This document shows positions 30,401 through 38,691 of a stretch of 64,000 bases of DNA, in pieces. The translations under genes were made by a program, and so were the position numbers. How positions within the stretch are numbered: the stretch's first letter is position 1; each line of letters opens with the position of its first letter. The notes beneath the pieces are model-generated. The model did not search any database, had not been told where the DNA came from, and saw nothing but the letters and a program-made list of their open reading frames with translations. The stretch is from Chitinophagaceae bacterium (GTDB lineage: Bacteria; Bacteroidota; Bacteroidia; Chitinophagales; Chitinophagaceae): positions 1 to 64,000 of the forward strand of contig JAIXOJ010000005.1 in assembly GCA_027486835.1 (NCBI GenBank), given 5' to 3'.

Positions 30401-33400
30401 AAGCAAACTAGGATGGAATCAAATGCGAACCAGCTTTTCTGGAATACGAAATTGGTATCCCTTTTCACGCCTCTGCAGCCTCCTTGAAACCCATAAGGTG
30501 CTTGCCGGAAGTTCATGGCACTAAGCCCATAGTCGCCGCCTATCTTAAATGCAAAATCTGTTTTCCGATTGTTGAAACTCAAGGATGCAGCAATGGAACC
30601 CGTATTGCCGTATTCTTTGCCGAAATTTTCGTTCTGTTCCAATGAATCCATGGGTAGCACAATAGTAGTTGCACCATTGGGAAAACGATGGTCGTAGCCA
30701 TTGGTGTATTTATATGCATCTGCCGTATAACCAGAGGAATCAAAACCACCACTATATTGTATATCAATGCTGCCATACCCTAAATAACGGCTATAAATAT
30801 CCCTGCGAGTGCCATTGTCGCCAACCAACCCACATTCGGAACCCCAAAAATCTTGGCTCAACATCTTGATGGTGGATAGCCAATTCTTTTGTCTGTATAT
30901 GCCTAAAGTGGCATAGTTCAATTGATAAAATCCTGATGGAAAATCCTCTGTTGGATAAGTAGCTATAGGCAAATCGGGATTAGGATTTGTAGGGAACAAC
31001 CTATTATAGGCACAACCAATCTTGAAATCGGGCCCGCTTCCGGTAATGCCTGCACCTAACTGCGCCAACCGTGAAAGCTTTGTTGAATTGAATGTGGAAC
31101 TACTAGCTTCACACTTGTTTCCATAGGTGGATTCAAAGGTATTTTCTTCCAAGAAATAGAGATAGGCCACATCCCTTATGCGTTTGTAAGTGAGCGCATC
31201 AGGTTTAAATTGGGTATTGCGCAAATGAAATAACCAATTAGAGAGGTTGGAATAACAGGGTTCTACATATCCATAATAATTTGCCCCATGGTGGAAGGCC
31301 GCACCGTCCACTTTTACATTGTCTTCAATACCATCGTTAGGTGCCATAAAGGTGCTAAGCAACTGATTGAACCCTTTTAAATGCTGAATAGCCTTCGCAT
31401 TGTCCCTTTGATAAAACAAGGGATAAGTTAGGTAGCCAGTAATTTCTTCCCTTAGATTGTCCGTGGTCAAAGGGCTATACACCGAAGCAGGCATCCAAGC
31501 CGCTCCAAACCGCAATTGCCACTTTATAGCATCGCCTAACCCATTATATAAAGTAGTATCAGCTGCATACACCTTATCTGCCATTACGGCTACTGCCGTA
31601 TAAAACTCTAATACATCATAAAAGCCCATTTTGTAGCAGCCGCCGCCAAAATTGCCATTGTCTAAAAAATAGCGCAGCATCACCAAGGCTTTATTAAGGC
31701 TAACCGTATCTGTATTGTCTAACGCCCACTTGTAGGCGAAAACTTGCAAGTATTTGGTAAACGAAACAAAATTGCCGGAAGCACCTTGTGGAAACCCGAA
31801 GATAGGTTTTCCTTTTGCGGTACCATCGCTATTGAGCATGTAATTATTGGAGTTGTAGAATGTGTTGGCCGCATTTACGTTGGTGGTATTCACAACGGAA
31901 ACAGCAGATGCTAACAAGTCGTTCAAAAAGGATGTTTTGATGGCATTGTATTCCGTTAGTTCGGTATTGGATGGAATTGATGCGGGAATATTGGGGGTTA
32001 GGTTAAACATTGTATTATCATCATAAGATGGATAACCTCCTGCTGTTTTTATGATACTATCGGGCATCATCAAGGTCATAAGGGTGGTTTGTCTTGAATT
32101 GATCCAGTTGACCCGATCAAAATCCAATTGACCACTATCAGATTTTGGCGCAACAATAAAAACCGTCATTAGCGAATCGGTCGTAGAGGAACCTGCGGGC
32201 TTGTACATATTGTACCGATAACTTCTAATGGTTTCATACCAGCCCTTATAATTCAGCCGAACGGAGAAAGAGTACCGCAGCACTTTATTTCTGTTATAGA
32301 ACAAGAATTGAATGCTATCGTTCCGCAAAGCCGTATTGTAAATGCTAAGGTTCAGGGTATTATAATTGAAGTTGAACAATAAAGTAGAATCAAAGCCAAC
32401 GCTCGTAATCTTCAAGGTATCGTTTGCCTTCCACTTCCACCCTACCGAGCGATAGCCCAAGCGGTAATGATTGGTATCAACTAACAGCGACCCTTTGGTA
32501 CAAGACCATGTGGAAGGGACAGCTTCCAGATCGCCCGTAGCGTTGGCCGTTCCCAAGCTCCAATTGGTGTTGTTGCCATAATTCAATGAATTGGTGGTAG
32601 TGATGATTGCAGCATTGGTATTGTTCATTCCGCTCACGGCCACATAGTTTACATCCCTTACACCTGAAGGATTGATGGTTGCTTGTGCGTTGATAGAACT
32701 TGCATAAACTGACAACAAATTGCCAGATGAACCTTTCAAAGTCAATTTGCCTAGAATAGATTGTGTAGCGTTGGATTGAAAAGTAATGATGTCGGCGGCG
32801 GAAACCGATTTGGTAAAATGATAGAAAGTCGTATTGCCATAAACATGTTGGCTACTGCCATTAAAATGTACTGTTCCATTGTTGTGGTTGAATACGCCGT
32901 TGTTTGTAAAGTCATCACCAATTTTCAGCGTGTCTGATGGTGCAGTGAAAATAGCCGAAGACAATAAAGTAAGGTCATTGGAAATAGTTAAGGATGTAGG
33001 TGTACCGGCAGTACCTGAACTAATAACCAAATTATAAAAAGAGATGCTAGGCAAGGTTCTATTGCCTGAAAAACAAACGGTGCTATTGTTGGCAGAAAAA
33101 GTACCTGACCCTGTTGTGAAGGTGCTGTTGATAAAAACAGTGTCTGTAGTACTAAAGCTTCGGTTACCACCTGTTGTGTTCAATGCAGCATTATAGTTGG
33201 CTCCAACAATGGTTTGGGATGACGCACTGTTGTAATACACATCAAACGGATAACTGATGCCTGAAGGCAAGGGGCTAGAACTTGTATTTGATGTTGTTAA
33301 TGTTCCAGTGCCACTAGAAGTGAAACTTCCACTAATAGTAGCTGTTCCTGCGTTGAGGGTACTTCCTGAAATGATAGTAAGCGTATCGGTAACTATAATG

Positions 33401-35307
33401 CTGCCATATAACCCTGCCACACCACCCGTTGTTGCAATCGTAAGGTTTTTGAAGGTATTAGTACCCTGTGGCAGTGTTTGAGACGAAGCACCATTGAAAA
33501 CCACCTTGAAATTCCAAGTGCGGCCCGTGCCGCCGGTGGTCAATGCGCCCGAACCGCTGGTGTATTGCGTGGACAATGTTCCTAAACCAGTTGTTGTAAA
33601 AGGTGTACCGCAGGTAACAATAGAAGTTCCCATATTCAGAGTACTACCTGCATAAGTCAATTCAATATTTCCGTTTACGGTAATACCTCCTGCTGCCGAA
33701 TTAATGCCGCTTGTGTTGGATATGGTAACTCCATTGTTGAAAGTACCTGCAATGCTTTGTCCGCCTGTAGCAGCATAATATTTAACCGAAAAAGAAAAAG
33801 TCCTACCTGTTGATATGGATGGATTTGTAGTACAAGCAGTTAAAAGAGTTCCTGTGCCTGAGGTAGTAAAAGAACCCGTCAATTGATTGCTCCCCATATC
33901 TAAAACCACCCCACTTGGGATATTGATACTACTCGACACCGACAAGTTCCCTGCCGTATAAATAGTATTGGTTGCATTTGTGATGACTAGGTTGGCATAA
34001 TTCAACGCAGGTATGGTTTGAGATGATGTCCCTGCAAAGTTTACAGTGCTTCCAGTTGAAGTAAAAGTGCCTGCACCCGGAATAAACGATGTTGAAATCA
34101 CCACATTGCCTGTACTACTCAATGTTCTATTGCCTCCGGTAGTGTTCAAAATACCATTATAAGTGCCTCCAACAATGGTTTGTGATGAGGAACTATTGTA
34201 ATAAACATCAAATGAATAAGTAAGTCCACTTGTAATTGGGGTTGAACTTGTGTTTCCAATTGTTAGAATGCCCGTACCACTAGTAGTAAAATTGCCCGAC
34301 AAGGCATTTCCACCAGCATTCAAAGTGCATCCACTGTTGATGGTCAATAAACCATTGATGGTTGTACCAGCAAACAAGCCAGCAACACCTCCTGTATTTG
34401 CTATTGTCAGGTTGGTGAAAGTGTTATTCTGTTGGGGCAAGGTTTGGTTGCCATTGCCATTATACATTACCGTACCATTGAAAGTACGTGCAGTTCCATT
34501 GGTATTGATTGCTCCCGAACTATTTAAAACCCCAGTTGCAAGTGTACCAGTCCCCACACTACTAAACGTGGTGCCACAAGTAAAAGCCCTCGTTCCCATA
34601 TCCAAAACAGCTCCCGCAACGATGTTCAAGGTATTGTTTACAGTTATGGCACCACTTGCAGAAACTATTGCATTGGTATTTTGAATAGTTAGATTATTAA
34701 AAGTAAAGCCAGGAACTGATTGAGCCGTAGTACCATTAAAAGTAATCGTATTACCCGTGTTGGTATAACTATTTGTACCAGTGGTAAATGCGCCAGCAAT
34801 TCCAATAGTACCACCGTTCACCAAAACCCTTGCCCCTGAAGAACTAGAAGTAAGGTTGAAAAAATTAGCTGCAGGAATGTTTTGCGAAATAGAACCACTA
34901 AAATTGACCGTACTGCCACTGTATAGGTTTCCTAACGAAGGGTTGGTGGCATTGGCAATTGAAAGGGTCGCATTATTAGCAACATCTATTGTGGCTGTTA
35001 TGGTGAAGCCACTAGGAATGGTAAGCGTGCAGGTATTTGAGCCATCACCCACTACTACTTTTGAGTTTGTACCTGAAACTGTCCAATTAGCAGTTAAAGT
35101 GGGAATGGTGGCAACATTTCTAAGGTTGAATATATCGCCATTGGTAAAATTAGCAGGAGCTGTGCCTGTGCCATTGGTGTTTGTACCCCAGTTAGTGGTG
35201 GTGGAGATGCTGCCAGATCCTTTGTAGAAATAATTGGTTTGGGCATGCGAAAAAAATACACCTATACACAATAACATCAACTGGAACAAACAAATTTTTC
35301 TCATCAT
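24436..35307 (-). CDS. giant (about 3,620-residue) surface protein with embedded PL8 lyase, FN3 domains and T9SS tail
   Basis: ATG at 35307 begins MMRKICLFQLMLLCIGVFF, a signal peptide; the longer frame starts with TTG. Residues about 30-900 are Gly/Thr/Ser/Asn-rich repeats with recurring blocks such as SQTIVGGTYN, GNRTLSSTG and INSGCTLNAGG, probably a beta-helix. Residues about 924-1907 are a complete chondroitinase-ABC-like PL8 module (NHYRLGYRSVGWKWKAND; VFHHGANYYGY; NT.FESTYG; DFWGSECGLVG; WANVWLDHGKSPVNKSYQYV), with His near 1340 and Glu near 1490. Four fibronectin type III domains follow (about 1908-2279, each with GLTNGTAYTFTVYA-like endings), then a second repeat-rich block (about 2280-3040), a beta-rich region, and a T9SS tail (from about 3540, LFPNPVVGTNAQLKLIHVE). 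It is likely a cell-surface lyase on a long stalk. Confidence 0.85.
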   Translation of the reverse strand: MMRKICLFQLMLLCIGVFFSHAQTNYFYKGSGSISTTTNWGTNTNGTGTAPANFTNGDIFNLRNVATIPTLTANWTVSGTNSKVVVGDGSNTCTLTIPSGFTITATIDVANNATLSIANATNPSLGNLYSGSTVNFSGSISQNIPAANFFNLTSSSSGARVLVNGGTIGIAGAFTTGTNSYTNTGNTITFNGTTAQSVPGFTFNNLTIQNTNAIVSASGAITVNNTLNIVAGAVLDMGTRAFTCGTTFSSVGTGTLATGVLNSSGAINTNGTARTFNGTVMYNGNGNQTLPQQNNTFTNLTIANTGGVAGLFAGTTINGLLTINSGCTLNAGGNALSGNFTTSGTGILTIGNTSSTPITSGLTYSFDVYYNSSSSQTIVGGTYNGILNTTGGNRTLSSTGNVVISTSFIPGAGTFTSTGSTVNFAGTSSQTIPALNYANLVITNATNTIYTAGNLSVSSSINIPSGVVLDMGSNQLTGSFTTSGTGTLLTACTTNPSISTGRTFSFSVKYYAATGGQSIAGTFNNGVTISNTSGINSAAGGITVNGNIELTYAGSTLNMGTSIVTCGTPFTTTGLGTLSTQYTSGSGALTTGGTGRTWNFKVVFNGASSQTLPQGTNTFKNLTIATTGGVAGLYGSIIVTDTLTIISGSTLNAGTATISGSFTSSGTGTLTTSNTSSSPLPSGISYPFDVYYNSASSQTIVGANYNAALNTTGGNRSFSTTDTVFINSTFTTGSGTFSANNSTVCFSGNRTLPSISFYNLVISSGTAGTPTSLTISNDLTLLSSAIFTAPSDTLKIGDDFTNNGVFNHNNGTVHFNGSSQHVYGNTTFYHFTKSVSAADIITFQSNATQSILGKLTLKGSSGNLLSVYASSINAQATINPSGVRDVNYVAVSGMNNTNAAIITTTNSLNYGNNTNWSLGTANATGDLEAVPSTWSCTKGSLLVDTNHYRLGYRSVGWKWKANDTLKITSVGFDSTLLFNFNYNTLNLSIYNTALRNDSIQFLFYNRNKVLRYSFSVRLNYKGWYETIRSYRYNMYKPAGSSTTDSLMTVFIVAPKSDSGQLDFDRVNWINSRQTTLMTLMMPDSIIKTAGGYPSYDDNTMFNLTPNIPASIPSNTELTEYNAIKTSFLNDLLASAVSVVNTTNVNAANTFYNSNNYMLNSDGTAKGKPIFGFPQGASGNFVSFTKYLQVFAYKWALDNTDTVSLNKALVMLRYFLDNGNFGGGCYKMGFYDVLEFYTAVAVMADKVYAADTTLYNGLGDAIKWQLRFGAAWMPASVYSPLTTDNLREEITGYLTYPLFYQRDNAKAIQHLKGFNQLLSTFMAPNDGIEDNVKVDGAAFHHGANYYGYVEPCYSNLSNWLFHLRNTQFKPDALTYKRIRDVAYLYFLEENTFESTYGNKCEASSSTFNSTKLSRLAQLGAGITGSGPDFKIGCAYNRLFPTNPNPDLPIATYPTEDFPSGFYQLNYATLGIYRQKNWLSTIKMLSQDFWGSECGLVGDNGTRRDIYSRYLGYGSIDIQYSGGFDSSGYTADAYKYTNGYDHRFPNGATTIVLPMDSLEQNENFGKEYGNTGSIAASLSFNNRKTDFAFKIGGDYGLSAMNFRQAPYGFQGGCRGVKRDTNFVFQKSWFAFDSILVCLGSGIKNKQTNYTTATNIFQLTDSAQTLYINGTANSTFNYKADFKGTGPYRLISPYNTGYYIKSNDSLHIAVTKQTFNLDINGTPQTSTGNWANVWLDHGKSPVNKSYQYVILPSTTPAALNQFADSMANPSSACYTVKKADSQMHYVYYKPLKIQAYAIFKPLTNYTDTESIIKSVNDACYAMCMNVGDTVMKCTFVNPNPNLQTSLVTSPIVAGQYVEKSIPTALTITLRGPWAIQTADTSVRILTTTDSTTIVVINTQYSLPNDVVFVRLKVPEAPTIDSVIGGNQQAIVYFTPPSNNGGATITNYTVTPYINGLSQTTRSGTTSPITITGLTNGTAYTFTVFATNLVGKGVASTASSAVTPATVPNVPNIVSVIGGNQQVTVSFNAPSSNGGATITSYSVIPYINGVAQPTTTGSASPIIVTGLTNGTTYTFAVFATNRVGNGAISSVSFSVTPATVPEAPTNVSVTSGNQQVSISFTAPSSNGGASITNYTVTPYINGVAQVTTIGATSPIIVSGLTNGTAYTFTVYASSSVGNGTASAASLTVTPATVPSVPTNVSVLGGNQQATVSFSRPSNNGGASVINYTVTPYINGIAQATTSATSNPILISGLTNGIAYTFTVYATNSVGNGAESAATSAVTPSNNYTWTGVSSSNWNDASNWIPTLPPSTASVFISKTGSNDLSIETSPTVASLSIAAGNNVKLLNGQILTLNGNFSNSGSFNALATSTILIASTDTISGTGNTQFNNLTINAGAILTLGTISISGTITNNGTFNTTNGSVTFNGTSAQKVPGGTYSYLSIANASVADTAIGNITVANGINISKGATLDMGVFQLVNNGLQYVLSTTRGGLQNTTSVTVGANSNIGVGQQVSGSFIPDGTVVNSVSTAVVATTTTSSTGATNPIIVASATGIVVGQAVLGNNIPANVTVTAVSGTFITLSSAPTATITGNITFSVTNLTLSQAATAANGNTGIYFLVFGAATTGTGTLNTQNTSTTPINSAKAWTFTVNYNSASGTQTIPLNSIFYGLTINNSFGNVNAGNNFSVYGNLAIPNANNVLDMRTAALNCMSSAFTTSGSGTLITQNYTSGSGAINTNSIAQTWNFTVVYAATLGGQTLPRGVQTFNNLTIANTSGVVGLFNSIIVNGVLTINTGSILNTGGGATSTITGNFTTSGNGILQVASTVASPLPSGKTYSFEVDYVSNSAQTIVPGNYSILNASAASSGNRTLPTGKIAISSLFVPGTTGTYTIASGDTLSLAFTGLLNATLGTNAVNYVNLAITGGTVTAPTELTILGSLNINGGTFVAPSGYFNVGGNWTNTGGSYSANGGTVIFNGTSLQTISGISSFNNLVINNLSGVTLNDSLYLTGTLTPTSGTLNTNGLLVLKSTATSTAQIATGTSNYLNGNVTVERFIPNKTARKYSFVASPISQTIRNTWQKQIYITGSGNGGQPCGNTSGNGGSTDRYNSNGFDNTLLNTPSMYTYQATPGTNGSRWVTIANTIFTNIEIGKGYRVNIRGNRNSTTANCNNQLNSNIPNAPEAVTLSTYGNVTTGSVTVSLNNPATHRYTLLGNPYPSTISFSALYAGNSTSITNKMWTYSPFSNGSYTTYSNGLIANGATGYDNTSGDYIASGQAFFVESNPSSNGSITFQEQYKTSGQIPNVRYFGTANQQLIRISLQSNDSTRLDEAVVRFNSFGAKQYQADWDAVSFGGGAQSIAVIKANSHLSISTFPETTATDTIPLVVKSNQSGSFNLAFSNSIDSTVFVTLLDQFLGTQTQFGSQLTYPFNVTSDTNSWGDRRFAIVLKKQSVVLPLSFVQASIQILDRYPSIKWKTNRKELIKEFIVEKSSNGVDFKTLYRTNQTEFIDTTLFSGLAYYRIAALQKNGEIGYSNIVSIRPSTMEQPSFQLFPNPVVGTNAQLKLIHVEAGKYRLAVCDNLGKSVLETAIVHEGGTAVYPILLRPYLSKGMYQIRIQKQGEVGIIFHQKLFMP

Positions 35308-35694
35308 TCGGCAATCGTTTATGAGGATGATTCGATAGATATTCAATCTACAACAATCCTATTTCATTTAGCGGAACGAAAGTAGCAGTTCCTGCTTTGA
35401 ACAGAGGTATTGAATTGTATTGAAAGGGGGATTAAAATGTGTGTTTATTTGGGGTGGCCATGTAGTGCCTAGTCAAAAAATTTATGCAGCTCTGTTGTTG
35501 GAAAATACTCCATTGATTCTAATACTGAAATAAAGGAGTGGGATTTTCAACTGTAATTTATATTTTGCAAGAATATAGGATGGTTATAAATAGCTTTAGG
35601 ATATTGTAAGACACCACTATAAAATACTAGAAGTATCGTACTAATTAAATATACCCAAATTGGATTTGGGTTGCAAGAACTTACATTTGCCACA
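35308..35694. other. 387-bp divergent intergenic region
   Basis: Lies between the giant lyase gene (minus) and the zeta-like kinase gene (plus) and should contain both promoters. No repeat, RNA or other gene was recognised. Confidence 0.5.
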
Positions 35695-36279
35695 ATGGAA
35701 GTTAAAAATTTGTATGTAATCGCTGGATGTAATGGGGCTGGAAAAACTACTGCTTCCTTTACCATTTTAGTAGAAACATTGGATTGCAAGGAGTTTGTAA
35801 ACGCAGACGAGATTGCAAGAGGATTATCACCTTTCCAACCTGAAAAAGTTTCATTTGAAGCTGGTAGAATTATGTTGAATAGAATGGAAGAATTGTTACA
35901 AAAGGGGATTAATTTTTCATTTGAAACAACCCTATCAACCAAGTCTTACAAAAGCTTTGTTTTGAAAGCACAGCAACAAGGATATAAAGTCACCCTATTG
36001 TTTTTTTGGTTGCAAACCGTAGAACTCGCAAAAGAACGGGTAAAAACTCGTGTTGCAGAAGGTGGACATAGTATACCTGATGATGTTATTGAGAGAAGGT
36101 ATTTAAGAGGCATTCAAAATTTGTTTGACATTTATCTTGAAATAGTTGATGCCGTTCTAATTTTTGACAACTCATTTGGCAACCACCAGCTAATTGCCCA
36201 AACAAAAAACTCAAAAGAATTAGAAATCAAGGATACACTTAAATTTTACAACCTAAAAAAATATTATCATGCCCACTAA
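35695..36279 (+). CDS. zeta-toxin-like P-loop kinase
   Basis: A 194-residue P-loop protein of the zeta-toxin family. Walker A is AGCNGAGKTTAS near residues 8-20. FVNADEIARGLSPF follows, where the Asp sits as in zeta toxins that phosphorylate UDP-N-acetylglucosamine. NFSFETTLSTKSY is the expected strand with the catalytic-site Glu-Thr. RVAEGGHSIPDDVIERRYLRG is the lid-type Arg-rich segment near 130. The ATG at 35695 is chosen over the TTG at 35671. Its end overlaps a 48-codon ORF by 11 bp. Whether it is a toxin or a metabolic kinase is not shown by the sequence. It is the only clearly plus-strand gene in the enzyme block, so it looks inserted. Confidence 0.8.
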   Translation: MEVKNLYVIAGCNGAGKTTASFTILVETLDCKEFVNADEIARGLSPFQPEKVSFEAGRIMLNRMEELLQKGINFSFETTLSTKSYKSFVLKAQQQGYKVTLLFFWLQTVELAKERVKTRVAEGGHSIPDDVIERRYLRGIQNLFDIYLEIVDAVLIFDNSFGNHQLIAQTKNSKELEIKDTLKFYNLKKYYHAH

Positions 36280-36415
36280 TCAAGAAGAAATCAATAAAAA
36301 AATCGTAGAAGGGCTTAAAATTGCCTACGAAAGACTGATAGAGTTTAAAAAACAGAAAAACTCGGTGCTGGTGATTTTGCAGGATGATAAAATCGTTCAC
36401 ATCAAGCCTGAATAA
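36269..36415 (+). CDS. 48-residue partner of the zeta-like kinase
   Basis: ATG at 36269 lies inside the last codons of the kinase gene, overlapping it by 11 bp, and the frame ends at 36415. The product is a charged helix followed by a short strand: MPTNQEEINKKIVEGLKIAY, then LIEFKKQKNSVLVILQDDKIVHIKP. The tight overlap implies translational coupling. It could be the antitoxin of the kinase. In classical epsilon-zeta systems the antitoxin gene comes first and is larger, so this would be a different arrangement. No similar gene elsewhere in the window. Confidence 0.6.
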   Translation: MPTNQEEINKKIVEGLKIAYERLIEFKKQKNSVLVILQDDKIVHIKPE

Positions 36416-36438
36416 CAACCTGTTTCTTATCCCCGCCA

Positions 36439-38235
36439 CTATTTTTTCTTCAACCGTCCTTTCAACTGTGCCTCGTACAACGATAAAGGCCATACTTTGC
36501 CTTTGTTCATTTGTTCGGCATAAATCCATTGATTAACCATATCTCCGTATTGGCCATTTATGCTGGTTTTATCCTCTTTTCCATATACGCCCACCAAAAT
36601 GCTCTTGGGATATTGTTTGTAATGCTCTGTGAATGGCTTTTGGGAAAAGTCCTTGTTATCCCAAGCCCAACAATAGAAAAATTCTTTGTTCTCCACCTTG
36701 TTGCTGCCTAGTTCTATATTCCACCAAACATTATCGGTGGCGGTTTGTGGCATGTAATTGGGCGCTCCGCCACTGTTTACTTGTTGCAATCCAACGATAT
36801 TTTCAAACAAGTTTTGGCTTGAAGGCGAAAACCTTCTGTCGGAAAAACCATGGAAATCGAAATAGCCTGGCTTTTTAGATACAGGTGTATAAACAATATC
36901 TGTAAACACATTGCCGAAGGCGCATCCTTCTCCGCTTAATACATGGGTGAAATTGTTGTGGAAACGAATATGACTGATCAAATTGTCGCTGGCATGGCTG
37001 TAGATTTTTATCCCTGCATGGGCATCAAATCCACTGATATCTACCCCTGTTATGGTGCAATTACGACTGTCTAACAGATAAACCGGATTGGTAAAATTTT
37101 GTATCGCTACATTATTTACATAACTGTGCGTGGCGCGACAAAAGTTGATGCCTGTCCAACCATAATCCATTTCTTTTCCTTGCTTGGGGTCGGTTTTGTC
37201 GCAGCCGTGGTGACAATAATAACCGTTCCAATTGCTTTCGAGGCGTAGGTTTTCGATGCCGATTTCGGTAAGCATGGGCGCAAGTGCTACTACGGGACGG
37301 TATTTCAGGGGAATATCCCTGCGTAAGGTTTGTTTCAATCGTATGGTTTTGTTATCCAGCACTTTTTCTACCTCCACTAATAACTGGTAAGACGGTGATG
37401 CCATTTTACCTGCTTCCGTAGCAGCCGTTTCGTAAGTTTCAAAGGGATTAATGGGTTGCAATAAATCTTTGATGAGGTTGCCATCGGGCGTGGTATTGTA
37501 CATGCCCAAGAGGATAACATCGCCTGAATGAATTTTTTCTGTGCTGCTCAATGATATGTTTCGCTGCCCTTTCTTAGCATTTGAAGATAACTGTGCAATG
37601 ATGGTTGCTTTTTGGATGGTATCGCTGGCTACACCTGCATTGGTAGAAATTGCCTTTGTAATCTGTACTGAATCAGGATAATCGATACCCCAAAAAGTAT
37701 ATGTGTGCTGTAGATTTATACTAGTTTGGATAAAAGCCGGACTCAACCAAGACGAAATTTGATATTGTGTCAATGGGTTGGCATTGTACAAAATACTGCC
37801 CTCTTTTCCGCTACCCTCGCCTCTCAACACGACATGACTATAATTGATTTGCAAATGTTGTTTGTGGGCAGCATCGAGATTAAAATAATATTTTCCTTTT
37901 GGAAAAAAGACTACGCCCCCACCCTGCTTGCCTACTTTGTCTATGAGGGCTTGAACAGCATTTGTTTGGTCTTCTTTTACATTGGCTTTAACGCCGTTTT
38001 CCAACACATTCCACACGTTTTTGGTGATAGTGGGCAGTTTATCTTCCCCATAATGATAACCTGCATAAGAAAAATCGGGCAGCCTGCTGGCCACGGGATT
38101 TTTTTTGAAAGATTGATAAATGGCCGCTTCCTTAGGCTTTGGGGCTTTTTGGGCAAGCGATAAGGTTGCAATCAGGCAACCTAAAATGGGGAGCAAACAT
38201 TGTTTACTACTGTAGGCGTGAATCGTATTAAGCAT
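36439..38235 (-). CDS. DUF4955-type right-handed beta-helix protein (pectate-lyase superfamily), copy A
   Basis: A 598-residue secreted protein with an N-terminal signal ending LATLSLAQ near residue 29. It opens with FKKNPVASRLPDFSYAGYHYGE, then a pectate-lyase-3-like segment (VQALIDKVGKQGGGVVFFPKGKYY) and VVLRGEGSGKEG, which starts a long parallel beta-helix. The order matches the group often labelled DUF4955. It is a paralogue of the gene at 48846-50393, with the same blocks but a longer central part. Such proteins are carbohydrate-active by fold (lyase or hydrolase); no catalytic residue can be named here. It follows GH35 and DUF2442 on the strand and is convergent with the zeta-like kinase pair, 24 bp between stop codons. 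Confidence 0.7.
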   Translation of the reverse strand: MLNTIHAYSSKQCLLPILGCLIATLSLAQKAPKPKEAAIYQSFKKNPVASRLPDFSYAGYHYGEDKLPTITKNVWNVLENGVKANVKEDQTNAVQALIDKVGKQGGGVVFFPKGKYYFNLDAAHKQHLQINYSHVVLRGEGSGKEGSILYNANPLTQYQISSWLSPAFIQTSINLQHTYTFWGIDYPDSVQITKAISTNAGVASDTIQKATIIAQLSSNAKKGQRNISLSSTEKIHSGDVILLGMYNTTPDGNLIKDLLQPINPFETYETAATEAGKMASPSYQLLVEVEKVLDNKTIRLKQTLRRDIPLKYRPVVALAPMLTEIGIENLRLESNWNGYYCHHGCDKTDPKQGKEMDYGWTGINFCRATHSYVNNVAIQNFTNPVYLLDSRNCTITGVDISGFDAHAGIKIYSHASDNLISHIRFHNNFTHVLSGEGCAFGNVFTDIVYTPVSKKPGYFDFHGFSDRRFSPSSQNLFENIVGLQQVNSGGAPNYMPQTATDNVWWNIELGSNKVENKEFFYCWAWDNKDFSQKPFTEHYKQYPKSILVGVYGKEDKTSINGQYGDMVNQWIYAEQMNKGKVWPLSLYEAQLKGRLKKK

Positions 38236-38298
38236 AACAAATGATTTAATTATTTTAAAATAGAATCGGGATAAATTATTTCGCCACTAATGCACGAA

Positions 38299-38535
38299 TC
38301 AAAGGGTTTTATTGGTTAATTGAAAATAAACATTGAGGGCATCTATTTCTAGATTATCGCTCCATGCAATGGAATAGCCAGTGCTATAAACATTTTTGAA
38401 AAGGGCAACATCTTTTAACGGAATAAAAACACCCATTTGTACTAATTCGGTTAAATCAATTTCCCCTTTTGTACCATCTTCAAAATGCACCTTTAATGTG
38501 TAGCCATCTTGATATTGAACATTGAGTAATTTCAT
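38299..38535 (-). CDS. DUF2442 domain protein
   Basis: A 78-residue protein starting at ATG 38535 (MKLLNVQYQDGYTLKVHFED). The series L-x-V-x-x-x-F-x-D-G, then GEIDLTELVQMGVFIPLKD, and W-S-D-x-L-E-I-D-A are the usual DUF2442 pattern. DUF2442 proteins are often paired with a DUF4160 partner in toxin-antitoxin-like gene pairs. No DUF4160-like ORF is seen on either side, so this is a solo copy. It lies between GH35 and the beta-helix gene on the same strand. Confidence 0.75.
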   Translation of the reverse strand: MKLLNVQYQDGYTLKVHFEDGTKGEIDLTELVQMGVFIPLKDVALFKNVYSTGYSIAWSDNLEIDALNVYFQLTNKTL

Positions 38536-38691
38536 TAGAATACAATTAAGTTTGAAAAAGCTGGGTAAATAAAGCTCTAAATAATTATTATATCGCAAAG
38601 TAAACTACTAATAGTCTATAACATGATTGATAACCGATTGAAATTTGTCCCTTGTATTAGTAGATTCATTTTATCCACAAATAAATATTCC

